From assembly GCA_029881635.1 (NCBI GenBank), contig JAOUMG010000104.1, positions 1-6,862 of the forward strand: DNA of 6,862 nt. Reading direction: 5' to 3'. The DNA comes from Paracoccaceae bacterium. GTDB lineage: Bacteria; Pseudomonadota; Alphaproteobacteria; Rhodobacterales; Rhodobacteraceae. This document shows positions 1 through 6,394 of this stretch, one piece after another; positions within the stretch are counted from its first letter, which is position 1, and every line of letters starts with the position of its first letter. A program made the position numbers and the translations under genes. A model generated the notes under the pieces. That model was not told the DNA's origin, searched no databases, and saw only the letters and a program-made list of their open reading frames with translations.

Positions 1-281
1 CTTCCTGGAACGAGCTGAGGGAAAAGCAACGAACTTGGTTTGAGTGCGAAACCCGATCCTAATGATTTTGGGCGTTTTTTTCATTGAGCTTTAACTCACA
101 TGGCAGAAAACGTCAGAGGAAATCTCTGTCGAATTGGGATTGCGTGTGCCAACCTGGCAAACAGTTCAACCGTTGTCCCTATGCAGAAACGATGCCTTCT
201 CTTGAAACGGTTGGCACGCCGCCTCCATCAAACCATGACCGAACTGTCCATATCCAGCGTGATCTATTTGGGCGGTGTCGC
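1..281. other. Left-edge segment without an assignable gene
   Basis: No reading frame here gives a protein I recognise. Plus frame 3 reads SWNELREKQRTWFECETRS and stops at 60-62, with a second stop at 63-65; this could be the last residues of an upstream gene. The minus strand also has an open reading from an ATG at 84-82 to the left edge, starting MKKTPKIIRIGF, so the direction of any edge gene is undecided. Between 95 and 285 two plus frames are open in parallel: 95-202, without an ATG, and 100-285, a 61-residue reading whose stop overlaps the ATG at 282. Positions 61-120 are AT-rich (23 G/C of 60 by hand count), unlike the genes to the right. The stretch may be an intergenic region, or the decayed 5' end of the gene that follows. 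Confidence 0.5.
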
Positions 282-956
282 ATGAATGAAATCGGCCGGG
301 GCAAGAAAGCACGCGAGTTTCTGATCTGGCTCGCCGGGTTGGAAAGCGACATCGCCGCGCTGCCCGAAAAGTTCATATACTTTCCGTTACATTTCCAGCC
401 AGAGATGACGACAGCACCACAAGGCGGGCGCTATGTTGACCAAGCGCTGGCCATAGAACAACTGACGGCGAAACTGCCTGGTGATATGAAAATTGTGGTC
501 AAGGAAAACCCGCTGCAGGGCAGTTTTCTACGCAGCGCTGAATTCGTGCAGCGTATCAGCCGCCTTGCCAATGTCGTCATCGTCCATCCGACAATGAACA
601 CGCATCTGATCGAACAGAAGTCCTGCATGATCGCGACCGTCACCGGCACCGCCGGGTGGGAAGCCATTCGCGCGGAAAAGCCTTGCCTGTATTTTGGCTA
701 TCCTTGGTATCGCGATTGTCCGGGCGTCGAAAAATTCGAAGACAAGACCGATCTGAATCAAATGCTTCTGAACCCACCAACGACAGCGAGAACTGCACAG
801 TTTATTGAACAGGTAGTGGCCCGTGCACATGAGGGCGTTATCTATGAGGCTTTTCTCAAAGACCCGGGCCCGGAATTCGCCGCCCAGAACGAGGCGCATC
901 TGACCGATCTTTTCACCGATCTGTTGCTGGCCCGTCAGCAAACGACCTTTCGCTAA
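282..956 (+). CDS. Capsule polysaccharide biosynthesis-type protein (Capsule_synth / KpsS-KpsC-like), apparently N-terminally truncated
   Basis: This 224-residue product matches the C-terminal part of the Capsule_synth family, cytoplasmic glycosyltransferase-like proteins such as KpsS and KpsC that act on capsular polysaccharide or its lipid-linked base. The recognisable core runs FIYFPLHFQPEMTT (about residues 31-44), then GGRYVDQALAIEQL, VKENPLQGSF, TVTGTAGWEAIR and a region around YFGYPWYRDCPGV. The reading ends normally at TAA. Family members usually carry well over 100 more residues before the FPLH block, and I cannot see them here. The frame stays open back to 66, with a possible TTG start at 84 (290 residues). 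However, residues encoded by 84-281 look non-native: rich in Arg, Cys and Pro, with no family motif. I therefore prefer ATG 282, although no strong ribosome binding site precedes it. It is either a truncated remnant or a short variant. Its 3' end lies 2 bp from that of pseF, facing it. The surface-sugar context fits the family assignment, while its exact acceptor cannot be inferred. Confidence 0.65.
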   Translation: MNEIGRGKKAREFLIWLAGLESDIAALPEKFIYFPLHFQPEMTTAPQGGRYVDQALAIEQLTAKLPGDMKIVVKENPLQGSFLRSAEFVQRISRLANVVIVHPTMNTHLIEQKSCMIATVTGTAGWEAIRAEKPCLYFGYPWYRDCPGVEKFEDKTDLNQMLLNPPTTARTAQFIEQVVARAHEGVIYEAFLKDPGPEFAAQNEAHLTDLFTDLLLARQQTTFR

Positions 957-958
957 AC

Positions 959-1663
959 TCAGCGCTTGGTGGATGCGGACAAGGCGCGAAACATCGCCTC
1001 GGCGCGGTCCCAGTCCTCTGGCGTGTCGATGTCCTGGACACGTGCACGCGGCAGCACATAGGCACCGCTGTTTGGCCCGCTCATTATCGGCAACCCTTCC
1101 CGCCACGCGTGCGCGGTTCCCCAATAGAACTGACCCGCATCATGATAGGCCTCTTCCAGATCCTGCGAGCGTGCCGTTTCAAATTCCGGCTGGATCAATT
1201 CCACCAATCCGTCGCGCCCGATGCGCACGCCGCGTTGGATCGGAAAAGCAAAACTCGTCACCGAAAATATGTAATCTGCTTTTGTTGTCTCAAGCTGCTC
1301 CAGACCGGCCTGAATATCCCCAGGTCTCACGAACGGGGCCGTCGCATAAATGCAGCAAACACTCTCAACCGGTCCGTAATGTTCATCCGCCCATAGCGTC
1401 GCGTGACGGATGACAGGGATGGTGCCTGCATGATCGTCCGACAACGCGGCCGGGCGCATGAAAGGTACGGTCGCACCATGCTGCTTGGCGACTGCTGCAA
1501 TCTCGGCACTGTCGGTAGAAACGATCACATGGTCAAAACAGCCGCTCTGAATCGCCGCCTCGATCGACCACACAATGATTGGTTTGCCGCAGAAATCGCG
1601 AATGTTCTTGCCGGGAATACGCTTGCTGCCACCGCGCGCCGGAATAACCGCAATCCGGGTCAT
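959..1663 (-). CDS. pseF: Pseudaminic acid cytidylyltransferase PseF
   Basis: This 234-residue cytoplasmic enzyme belongs to the CMP-sugar transferase family (NeuA-like nucleotidyltransferase fold). The family member PseF activates pseudaminic acid with CTP to give CMP-pseudaminic acid and pyrophosphate, the donor for glycosyltransferases. The nucleotide-binding signature IPARGGSKRIPGKN is at residues 7-20. The block DDHAGTIPVIRHA (76-88), the run CCIYATAPF (103-111), YHDAGQFYWG (173-182) and DIDTPEDW (211-218) are typical of PseF rather than of N-acetylneuraminate CMP-synthases. Length is normal for the family. The ATG overlaps the pseC stop in ATGA (1660-1663), implying translational coupling; the upstream GGGA is only a weak Shine-Dalgarno. 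It is the last gene of the operon, and no U-tract terminator follows it. A LegF/NeuA-type specificity is the main alternative, but the PseB and PseC neighbours argue for Pse. Confidence 0.92.
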   Translation of the reverse strand: MTRIAVIPARGGSKRIPGKNIRDFCGKPIIVWSIEAAIQSGCFDHVIVSTDSAEIAAVAKQHGATVPFMRPAALSDDHAGTIPVIRHATLWADEHYGPVESVCCIYATAPFVRPGDIQAGLEQLETTKADYIFSVTSFAFPIQRGVRIGRDGLVELIQPEFETARSQDLEEAYHDAGQFYWGTAHAWREGLPIMSGPNSGAYVLPRARVQDIDTPEDWDRAEAMFRALSASTKR

Positions 1664-2817
1664 ACGAGCGCATCCCGCAGCGCCGAAATCACCTCACTTT
1701 GGTCGGCATCCGTCATTCCGGCGAAGAGCGGTATGGAAATCGCCTGCGAATAATACGCCTCGGCAACCGGGAAATCGCCGGGGCGAAAGCCAAGGTTGGC
1801 GTAATAGGGCTGTAGGTGCACCGGTATGTAATGAAGGTTTACACCGATCCCGGCAGCCCTCAGAAACGCGAAGACTTCGCTATGGTTGCGATGCCCGGGT
1901 CGCGATGGAACACGGATGATATAGAGATGGAAGGAAGATCGCGTGCGCCTGTCTTGATAGGGCAGTATCAACGGCAGTTCTGCGAGCGCCTCATCATAGG
2001 CCTTTGCCAGCGCCTGGCGCCGTGCGACGAATTCCGCCAGCCGCGTCGTCTGAGAAAGCCCCAATGCGGCCTGCAGTTCTGTCATTCGGTAATTATAGCC
2101 CAGATCGATCTGCTGATAATACCACGGGCCATGGCTTTCCCCGATCATCAGACCCGGGTCACGGGTAACCCCGTGGCTCCGCAAATATTCCATTTTTCTG
2201 GCAAGTTCGGCAGATTGCGTGACCGCCATCCCACCTTCCGCCGTGGTGATAATCTTGACCGGGTGAAAGCTGAAAATCACTATGTCACTATACGCAGCCG
2301 ACCCAACACACCTGTTTTCGAAAGTGGCGCCTATCGCGTGTGACGCATCTTCTATGATCCGAAAACCAAACTCTCGCGACAGTTCACCGATGGCTGACAT
2401 ATCGCAGGATTGGCCGGCCAGATGAACGGGAATGACGATCTTGGGCAGGCAATCGGCACTCCGGGCCAGTTCCAGTTTGGTGCGCAACGCCTTTGGGCAC
2501 ATATTGTAGGTCTGCGGATCAATATCGACAAAATCGACAATCGCGCCGCAATAAAGTCCGCAATTGGCCGAAGCCACGAAGGTAACCGGGCTTGTCCAAA
2601 GCCTGTCACCCGGACCAAGCCCAAGCGCCATACAAGCAACATGCAACGCCGAAGTCGCGCTGTTCATGGCAACCCCGTGTTTGGCACCAACCATTTCGGC
2701 GACCGCCTTTTCGAAAAGCGGAACCTTGGGTCCTTGCGTCAGAAAGTCAGAGGTCAGAACTTCGACGACAGCATCTATGTCGTGCTGATCAATTGACTGG
2801 CGCCCATAGGGGATCAT
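1660..2817 (-). CDS. pseC: UDP-4-amino-4,6-dideoxy-N-acetyl-beta-L-altrosamine transaminase PseC
   Basis: PseC is a pyridoxal-phosphate aminotransferase of the DegT/DnrJ/EryC1/StrS (ArnB-like) family. It uses glutamate to aminate C4 of the keto sugar made by PseB, the second step of pseudaminic acid synthesis. The product is 385 residues, a normal length. Visible features are the start IPYGRQSIDQHDIDAV, the cofactor-phosphate region NSATSALHVA (52-61), EDASHAIG (156-163, with Asp157 placed to contact the pyridine nitrogen) and the Schiff-base lysine K188 in SFHPVKIITTAEGG (183-196). NYRMTELQAALG (242-253) and the C-terminal VNLHYIPVHLQPYY segment are also typical. The start codon follows the pseB stop directly (TAGATG), and GAGAAG lies 6 nt upstream of it, a good Shine-Dalgarno inside the end of pseB. 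The stop overlaps pseF. Related sugar aminotransferases such as PglE-type or ArnB are less likely given the length, motifs and neighbours. Confidence 0.94.
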   Translation of the reverse strand: MIPYGRQSIDQHDIDAVVEVLTSDFLTQGPKVPLFEKAVAEMVGAKHGVAMNSATSALHVACMALGLGPGDRLWTSPVTFVASANCGLYCGAIVDFVDIDPQTYNMCPKALRTKLELARSADCLPKIVIPVHLAGQSCDMSAIGELSREFGFRIIEDASHAIGATFENRCVGSAAYSDIVIFSFHPVKIITTAEGGMAVTQSAELARKMEYLRSHGVTRDPGLMIGESHGPWYYQQIDLGYNYRMTELQAALGLSQTTRLAEFVARRQALAKAYDEALAELPLILPYQDRRTRSSFHLYIIRVPSRPGHRNHSEVFAFLRAAGIGVNLHYIPVHLQPYYANLGFRPGDFPVAEAYYSQAISIPLFAGMTDADQSEVISALRDALV

Positions 2818-3816
2818 CTAGAACTTCTCGATTGTGGATGCGTTCGTTTTGATCCAGTCCCGCAGCGTTGCCACATCCATCCAATCAGAATTCGTGTCGC
2901 TGGCGTAGACGAAGTCATGCGCAACTGGAATGCCGTCCTTGATCCTCGCACCGGATCTGGACCAGTTGTTGATCGCTGGGAGTATCTTGAAATGCCCGGG
3001 ATACTCGAAGGTATGGGGTGCATCTTCCGTGCTGATCATCTGCTCATGCATTTTCTCTCCTGGACGGATCCCAACGATCTTATGCTTCGCGTCAGGGGCG
3101 ACAGCGCGGGCAATATCCGTGATGCTGATCGAAGGGATTTTTTTGACATAGATTTCACCGCCGACCATATCGTCAAAAGCGTGCCAGACAATCTCGACGC
3201 CCTGCTGCAGCGAAATCATGAAGCGTGTCATGTTAGGGTCGGTGATCGGCAGTTCACCTTTATCCTTGATCGAAAGGAAGAACGGAATAACCGAACCGCG
3301 GGACCCCATCACATTGCCGTAGCGAACAACCGAAAAAGTAGTGCCATGTTCACCGGCATAGGCGTTGCCGGAAACAAAAAGCTTGTCCGAGCACAGCTTC
3401 GAAGCACCATAAAGATTGATGGGATTGCTTGCCTTATCCGTAGAAAGCGCCACGACCTTCTTGATGTTCCGGTCGATACAGGCGTCGATCAGATTCATCG
3501 CCCCGACAACATTTGTCTTGATGCATTCGAAGGGGTTGTATTCGGCTGTGGGAACGATCTTCGTCGCCGCCGCATGAACAACGTAATCGACACCGTCCAA
3601 GGCGCGGTAAAGCCGGTCCTTGTCGCGGACATCCCCGATAAAGAAGCGTATCCTTGGATCGTTGGCGTAGGCTTTGGCCATATCCCATTGCTTCATTTCG
3701 TCGCGCGAAAATATGATGATTTTCTTTGGGTCGTAGCGTTCGAGTGTTCGGGGCACAAAAGCCTTGCCAAATGAACCGGTTCCGCCCGTCAACAGGATCG
3801 TTTTGCCCTTCAACAT
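2818..3816 (-). CDS. pseB: UDP-N-acetylglucosamine 4,6-dehydratase (inverting) PseB
   Basis: PseB catalyses the first step of pseudaminic acid synthesis. It removes water from UDP-GlcNAc and inverts C5 to give the UDP-linked 4-keto-6-deoxy-L-arabino-hexulose, using bound NADP. It is a soluble short-chain dehydrogenase/reductase of 332 residues, without the membrane segments of the PglF/CapD-type dehydratases. The Rossmann nucleotide motif GGTGSFGKAF is at residues 11-20, with FSRDE at 36-40. The block AAATKIVPTAEYNPFECIK (82-100) is a PseB/FlmA-type signature, and the catalytic region LSTDKASNPINLYGASK (124-140) contains D127, K128, Y136 and K140. ATG 3816 is the only ATG choice, because an in-frame stop lies seven codons upstream (3837-3835). 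Its ribosome binding site is weak (AAGG with an 11-nt spacer). It is the first gene of pseB-pseC-pseF. Retaining dehydratases of bacillosamine or legionaminate pathways are excluded mainly by size and by PseC next door. Confidence 0.94.
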   Translation of the reverse strand: MLKGKTILLTGGTGSFGKAFVPRTLERYDPKKIIIFSRDEMKQWDMAKAYANDPRIRFFIGDVRDKDRLYRALDGVDYVVHAAATKIVPTAEYNPFECIKTNVVGAMNLIDACIDRNIKKVVALSTDKASNPINLYGASKLCSDKLFVSGNAYAGEHGTTFSVVRYGNVMGSRGSVIPFFLSIKDKGELPITDPNMTRFMISLQQGVEIVWHAFDDMVGGEIYVKKIPSISITDIARAVAPDAKHKIVGIRPGEKMHEQMISTEDAPHTFEYPGHFKILPAINNWSRSGARIKDGIPVAHDFVYASDTNSDWMDVATLRDWIKTNASTIEKF

Positions 3817-3885
3817 TCTCGAAAATACCTTGCGTTATTGATTTTCCCGCCTCGGACTCGAAATCGCTGCCACCCGACGCCCTGC

Positions 3886-3915
3886 TATATGCCATTAAAA
3901 CTGTGGTCGTATCAA
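3886..3915 (-). promoter_or_regulatory. Candidate sigma-70-type promoter of the pseBCF operon
   Basis: Read on the minus strand, TTGATA (3915-3910) is followed by an 18-nt spacer and CATATA (3891-3886). This would start transcription near 3879, leaving a leader of about 60 nt before the pseB ATG. The fit to the -35/-10 consensus is moderate and the spacer is one base longer than ideal. It is supported by position only, and alphaproteobacterial promoters are often poorly conserved. Confidence 0.3.
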
Positions 3916-4020
3916 TCGCCGCAATGGCACACGCAAGAATTCGCCTTCGCCAGCGATTCTGCAGGGCGACGGTGAACGTTTGGTCCGGCAGGTTGCCCGG
4001 TTCATGGCAGGCCACAGCGT

Positions 4021-4050
4021 GCCCAGAGGCGCTGTTTAGGTCCTCTGGGC
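4021..4050. repeat. Perfect 9-bp inverted repeat (stem-loop)
   Basis: GCCCAGAGG (4021-4029) and CCTCTGGGC (4042-4050) are exact reverse complements around a 12-nt loop. The element lies about 75 bp past the peroxiredoxin stop codon, so in that transcript it would fold into a GC-rich hairpin. No run of T follows on either strand, so it is not a canonical intrinsic terminator. A 3'-end stabilising hairpin or a U-less terminator is possible. I rate the repeat itself as certain and its role as open. Confidence 0.6.
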
Positions 4051-4123
4051 CAGCCGGTCAATTCGATCAGCTTCTGCCTAGCAATCGCCGCCGCCTCAGT
4101 TCAGGCGAATGGCTGACGGCCAA

Positions 4124-4777
4124 TCAGTCTTTCAGCTTTGCATAGCGAAGATAGGGTAAAACCTTGTTAAGCTTGCCGAATTTCGCCTCGGCAGCCGCAT
4201 CGTCAAGCGCAAGCGGAACAATCACGTCCTGACCGACCTGCCAATCGGCCGGGGTTGCAACACCCTTGCGATCTGCGGTCTGCAAACCGTCCAGCGCGCG
4301 CAACACCTCGGCAAAGTTGCGGCCCACATTCATCGGGTAGGTCATCGACAGCTTCAACTTCTTGTCGGGTCCGATGATGAATACGGCCCGCACCGTCTGA
4401 CTATCGGCAGGCGTCGGGTTTTCGGGCAGATAGGCCTCATGCGGCAACATGTCGAAGGCTTTGGAGACGTTCAGCCCGATATCGGCAATGATCGGGAAAA
4501 AGGCATTTTTGCCGCTGGCCGTTTCAATATCGCGTTTCCATTTCTTGTGCTGCTCGGCCCCGTCAACGGAAATGCCGATGACCTTTGTGCCGCGCTTTTC
4601 CCATTCGTCCTTCAGCTTGGCCACAGCGCCGAATTCAGTGGTGCAAACGGGGGTAAAGTCCTTGGGGTGCGAAAAAAGGATCGCCCAGCTGTCACCGATC
4701 CAGTCATGAAAATGGATCACGCCCTGATCCGTCTCGGCGGTGAAATCAGGAACCGTGTCGTTGATGCGCAGGCCCAT
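4124..4777 (-). CDS. 1-Cys peroxiredoxin (Prx6 family)
   Basis: This is a 217-residue thiol peroxidase of the Prx6/1-Cys class of the AhpC/TSA superfamily, which reduces hydrogen peroxide and organic hydroperoxides in the cytoplasm. The active site is HPKDFTPVCTTE (residues 37-48), with peroxidatic Cys45, Thr42 and Pro38. The conserved distal Arg is R130 in SQTVRAVFIIGP. C45 is the only cysteine in the protein, so no resolving cysteine exists and reduction must use an outside thiol. The C-terminal extension TYPMNVGRNFAEVLRALDGL followed by ATPADWQVGQDVIV is characteristic of Prx6 and separates it from the shorter AhpC/BCP types. AAGGAG lies 7 nt before ATG 4777, a strong ribosome binding site. 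It stands alone on this strand, facing away from the aldehyde dehydrogenase gene and about 300 bp from pseB, so it is probably its own transcription unit. Confidence 0.93.
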   Translation of the reverse strand: MGLRINDTVPDFTAETDQGVIHFHDWIGDSWAILFSHPKDFTPVCTTEFGAVAKLKDEWEKRGTKVIGISVDGAEQHKKWKRDIETASGKNAFFPIIADIGLNVSKAFDMLPHEAYLPENPTPADSQTVRAVFIIGPDKKLKLSMTYPMNVGRNFAEVLRALDGLQTADRKGVATPADWQVGQDVIVPLALDDAAAEAKFGKLNKVLPYLRYAKLKD

Positions 4778-4954
4778 GGCTTGTCTCCTTGTTTTGCGAA
4801 ACCGGTCTCGGTACCTAGATATACTCTGAAAGGCTAAAAATCATCCCCTTGCGCGTTTCGTCGCACCCCGAAATTTTTTTGATCAAATTATTCCGGGCGA
4901 TCTTGCGCGCGCCTGCCCTTAGTGCCAATTTCCGCGCTGAAAGTGAGGATTCCC
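4778..4954. promoter_or_regulatory. Divergent intergenic region, peroxiredoxin / aldehyde dehydrogenase
   Basis: These 177 bases separate two genes transcribed away from each other, so promoters for both should lie here. The only readable -10-like element is GATATA at 4818-4823. On the plus strand it has TTGCGA (4794-4799) 18 nt upstream. On the minus strand it reads TATATC but lacks a good -35. Neither match is strong. An AT-rich inverted repeat near 4867-4897 is listed separately. Confidence 0.45.
4867..4897. repeat. AT-rich inverted repeat in the divergent promoter region
   Basis: The arms CCCGAAAT (4867-4874) and ATTCCGGG (4890-4897) pair at seven of eight positions. Inside them lies the perfect 10-bp palindrome TTTGATCAAA (4878-4887), offset by half a base from the centre of the outer arms. 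The AT-rich core stands out from its GC-rich surroundings. It could be an operator for a dimeric regulator of one or both flanking genes, or simply an AT-rich promoter element. No regulator gene is adjacent. Confidence 0.35.
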
Positions 4955-6394
4955 ATGATCGAGAAACGCGATTTCTATATCAATGGCCGCTGGGTCGCCC
5001 CGGCAACGCCCCGTGACTGTGCCGTGGTCGACCCCTCGACCGAGGATGCCTGCGCCGTGATCTCGCTCGGATCCGAGGCGGATACCAATGCCGCGGTCGC
5101 CGCCGCAAAAGCAGCCTTTCCCGGCTGGGCCGCAACGCCCCCCGCCGAGCGCCGCGCCGTGGTGGTGCGGATACTGGAACAATATGAAGCCCGCAAAGAA
5201 GAGCTGGCCGCGGCCATTTCGGTCGAGATGGGCGCGCCCATCGACATGGCGCGTGACAGCCAGGCCCCCTGCCTGCCCTGGCATCTGAAAAATTTCCTGA
5301 CAGCATTTGACGAAATCGAATGGCTGCGTCCGCTTGGCCCTCATGCACCAAATGACCGGATCGCGCTCGAACCCATTGGTGTCGTCGGTCTGATCACGCC
5401 CTGGAACTGGCCGATGAACCAGATCGCGCTCAAGGCGATTCCGGCGATCTTGGCGGGCTGTACCTGCGTGCTCAAACCGTCCGAGGAAAGCCCGCTGAAC
5501 GCGATGATCTTCGCCGAATTCTGCCATGATGCAGGCGTGCCACCGGGGGTTTTCAACCTCGTGAACGGCGATGGCCCCGGGGTGGGGGCAACCCTTTCGG
5601 CGCATCCGGATGTCGAAATGATCTCATTCACCGGCTCGACCCGCGCCGGTCGGGCGATTTCCAAGGCGGCGGCTGAAACGCTGAAACGGGTCGCCCTCGA
5701 ACTGGGCGGCAAGGGTGCCAATGTGATCTTTGCCGATGCCGATGAAAAAGCGGTCAAACGCGGCGTTCTGCACATGATGAACAATTCCGGCCAAAGCTGT
5801 AACGCGCCTTCGCGGATGCTGGTCGAACGCTCGGCCTATGATCAGGCGGTTGACACGGCAGCCGAAGTTGCCAGATCGATCAAGGTCGGCCCGGCTTCGG
5901 AACCTGGCCGACATATCGGCCCGGTGGTGAACAAACGGCAATGGGACCAAATTCAGGGCTTCATCCAGAAGGGTATCGATGAAGGCGCGCGTCTGGTGGC
6001 CGGTGGGCTCGGTCTGCCGGAAGGGATGAACAAGGGCTACTATGTCCGCCCCACGGTCTTTGCCGATGTCAAACCCGGCATGACCATCGAGCGCGAGGAA
6101 ATCTTTGGCCCTGTCCTGTCGATCATGGCCTTTGAGGATGAGGCCGACGCGGTCAGGATCGCCAATGACACGCCCTACGGGCTGACGAACTACGTCCAGA
6201 CCCAGGATGGCGCCAAACGCAACCGCATGGCGCTGGCCTTGAAATCCGGCATGGTCGAGATGAACGGCCAGTCGCGCGGCGCAGGCTCCCCCTTTGGTGG
6301 TGTGAAATCATCGGGACGCGCCCGCGAGGGTGGCCATTGGGGGCTGGAAGAGTTTCTGGAGGTAAAGGCCATTTCCGGCTGGGCTGCCGCGTAA
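4955..6394 (+). CDS. NAD(P)-dependent aldehyde dehydrogenase family protein
   Basis: This 479-residue cytoplasmic enzyme oxidises an aldehyde to its acid with NAD(P). It shows the full ALDH-superfamily set: TPWNWPMNQ (148-156, with oxyanion-hole N151), K174 in LKPSEESP, the cofactor loop FTGSTRAG (225-232), general base E249 in LELGGKGAN, catalytic C282 in NNSGQSCNAPSR and EEIFGPVLSI (381-390). The C-terminal block has SPFGGVKSSG (445-454). I choose ATG 4955 because AGGA sits 5 nt upstream at 4946-4949 and the product then begins MIEKRDFYINGRWVAP, the usual family start. A GTG at 4922 would add 11 residues of no known value. The substrate is not readable from sequence; it resembles the broad betaine-aldehyde/semialdehyde-type group, but no choline or other pathway gene is adjacent. 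The stop overlaps the next gene by one base. Confidence 0.92.
   Translation: MIEKRDFYINGRWVAPATPRDCAVVDPSTEDACAVISLGSEADTNAAVAAAKAAFPGWAATPPAERRAVVVRILEQYEARKEELAAAISVEMGAPIDMARDSQAPCLPWHLKNFLTAFDEIEWLRPLGPHAPNDRIALEPIGVVGLITPWNWPMNQIALKAIPAILAGCTCVLKPSEESPLNAMIFAEFCHDAGVPPGVFNLVNGDGPGVGATLSAHPDVEMISFTGSTRAGRAISKAAAETLKRVALELGGKGANVIFADADEKAVKRGVLHMMNNSGQSCNAPSRMLVERSAYDQAVDTAAEVARSIKVGPASEPGRHIGPVVNKRQWDQIQGFIQKGIDEGARLVAGGLGLPEGMNKGYYVRPTVFADVKPGMTIEREEIFGPVLSIMAFEDEADAVRIANDTPYGLTNYVQTQDGAKRNRMALALKSGMVEMNGQSRGAGSPFGGVKSSGRAREGGHWGLEEFLEVKAISGWAAA

Larger units (their letters stand above)
3817..4123. other. Non-coding region between pseB and the peroxiredoxin gene
   Basis: Both neighbours are on the minus strand, so this 307-bp stretch holds the 3' flank of the peroxiredoxin gene and the 5' flank of pseB. 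Some reading frames stay open across it, but they are extensions of pseB shadow frames with no protein signature I recognise. It contains a candidate pseB promoter near 3886-3915, a perfect stem-loop at 4021-4050 and a small hairpin (CGCCT at 4092-4096, AGGCG at 4103-4107). No U-rich tract follows either hairpin on either strand. I see no transposase remnant, tRNA or direct repeat. Confidence 0.6.

Noticed and set aside
47..81. Possible intrinsic terminator: ACCC then GGGCG followed by seven T residues (75-81)
   Set aside because: The potential stem is only about three to four base pairs with a loop of more than ten bases, so the T-run alone does not make a terminator.
528..1124. 198-residue open reading frame on the minus strand spanning the convergent junction
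   Set aside because: It covers the 3' ends of both the capsule-type gene and pseF in other frames, is rich in Arg, Cys and Gly, and shows no motif.
2917..3774. 285-residue open reading frame on the plus strand
   Set aside because: It lies entirely antisense to pseB, whose motifs are unambiguous. It has no family signature.
3434..4015. Minus-strand reading frame starting in the spacer upstream of pseB
   Set aside because: Its only novel part is the spacer. It then continues out of frame inside pseB, has no ribosome binding site of note and no recognisable domain.
4922..4954. GTG start 11 codons upstream for the aldehyde dehydrogenase
   Set aside because: The ATG at 4955 has a well-placed AGGA and gives the usual family N-terminus, while the extension has no matching residues that I recognise.
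4919..5605. 228-residue open reading frame on the minus strand
   Set aside because: It is antisense to the aldehyde dehydrogenase in GC-rich DNA, where long shadow frames are expected. The His/Gly/Arg-rich composition is typical of such shadows.
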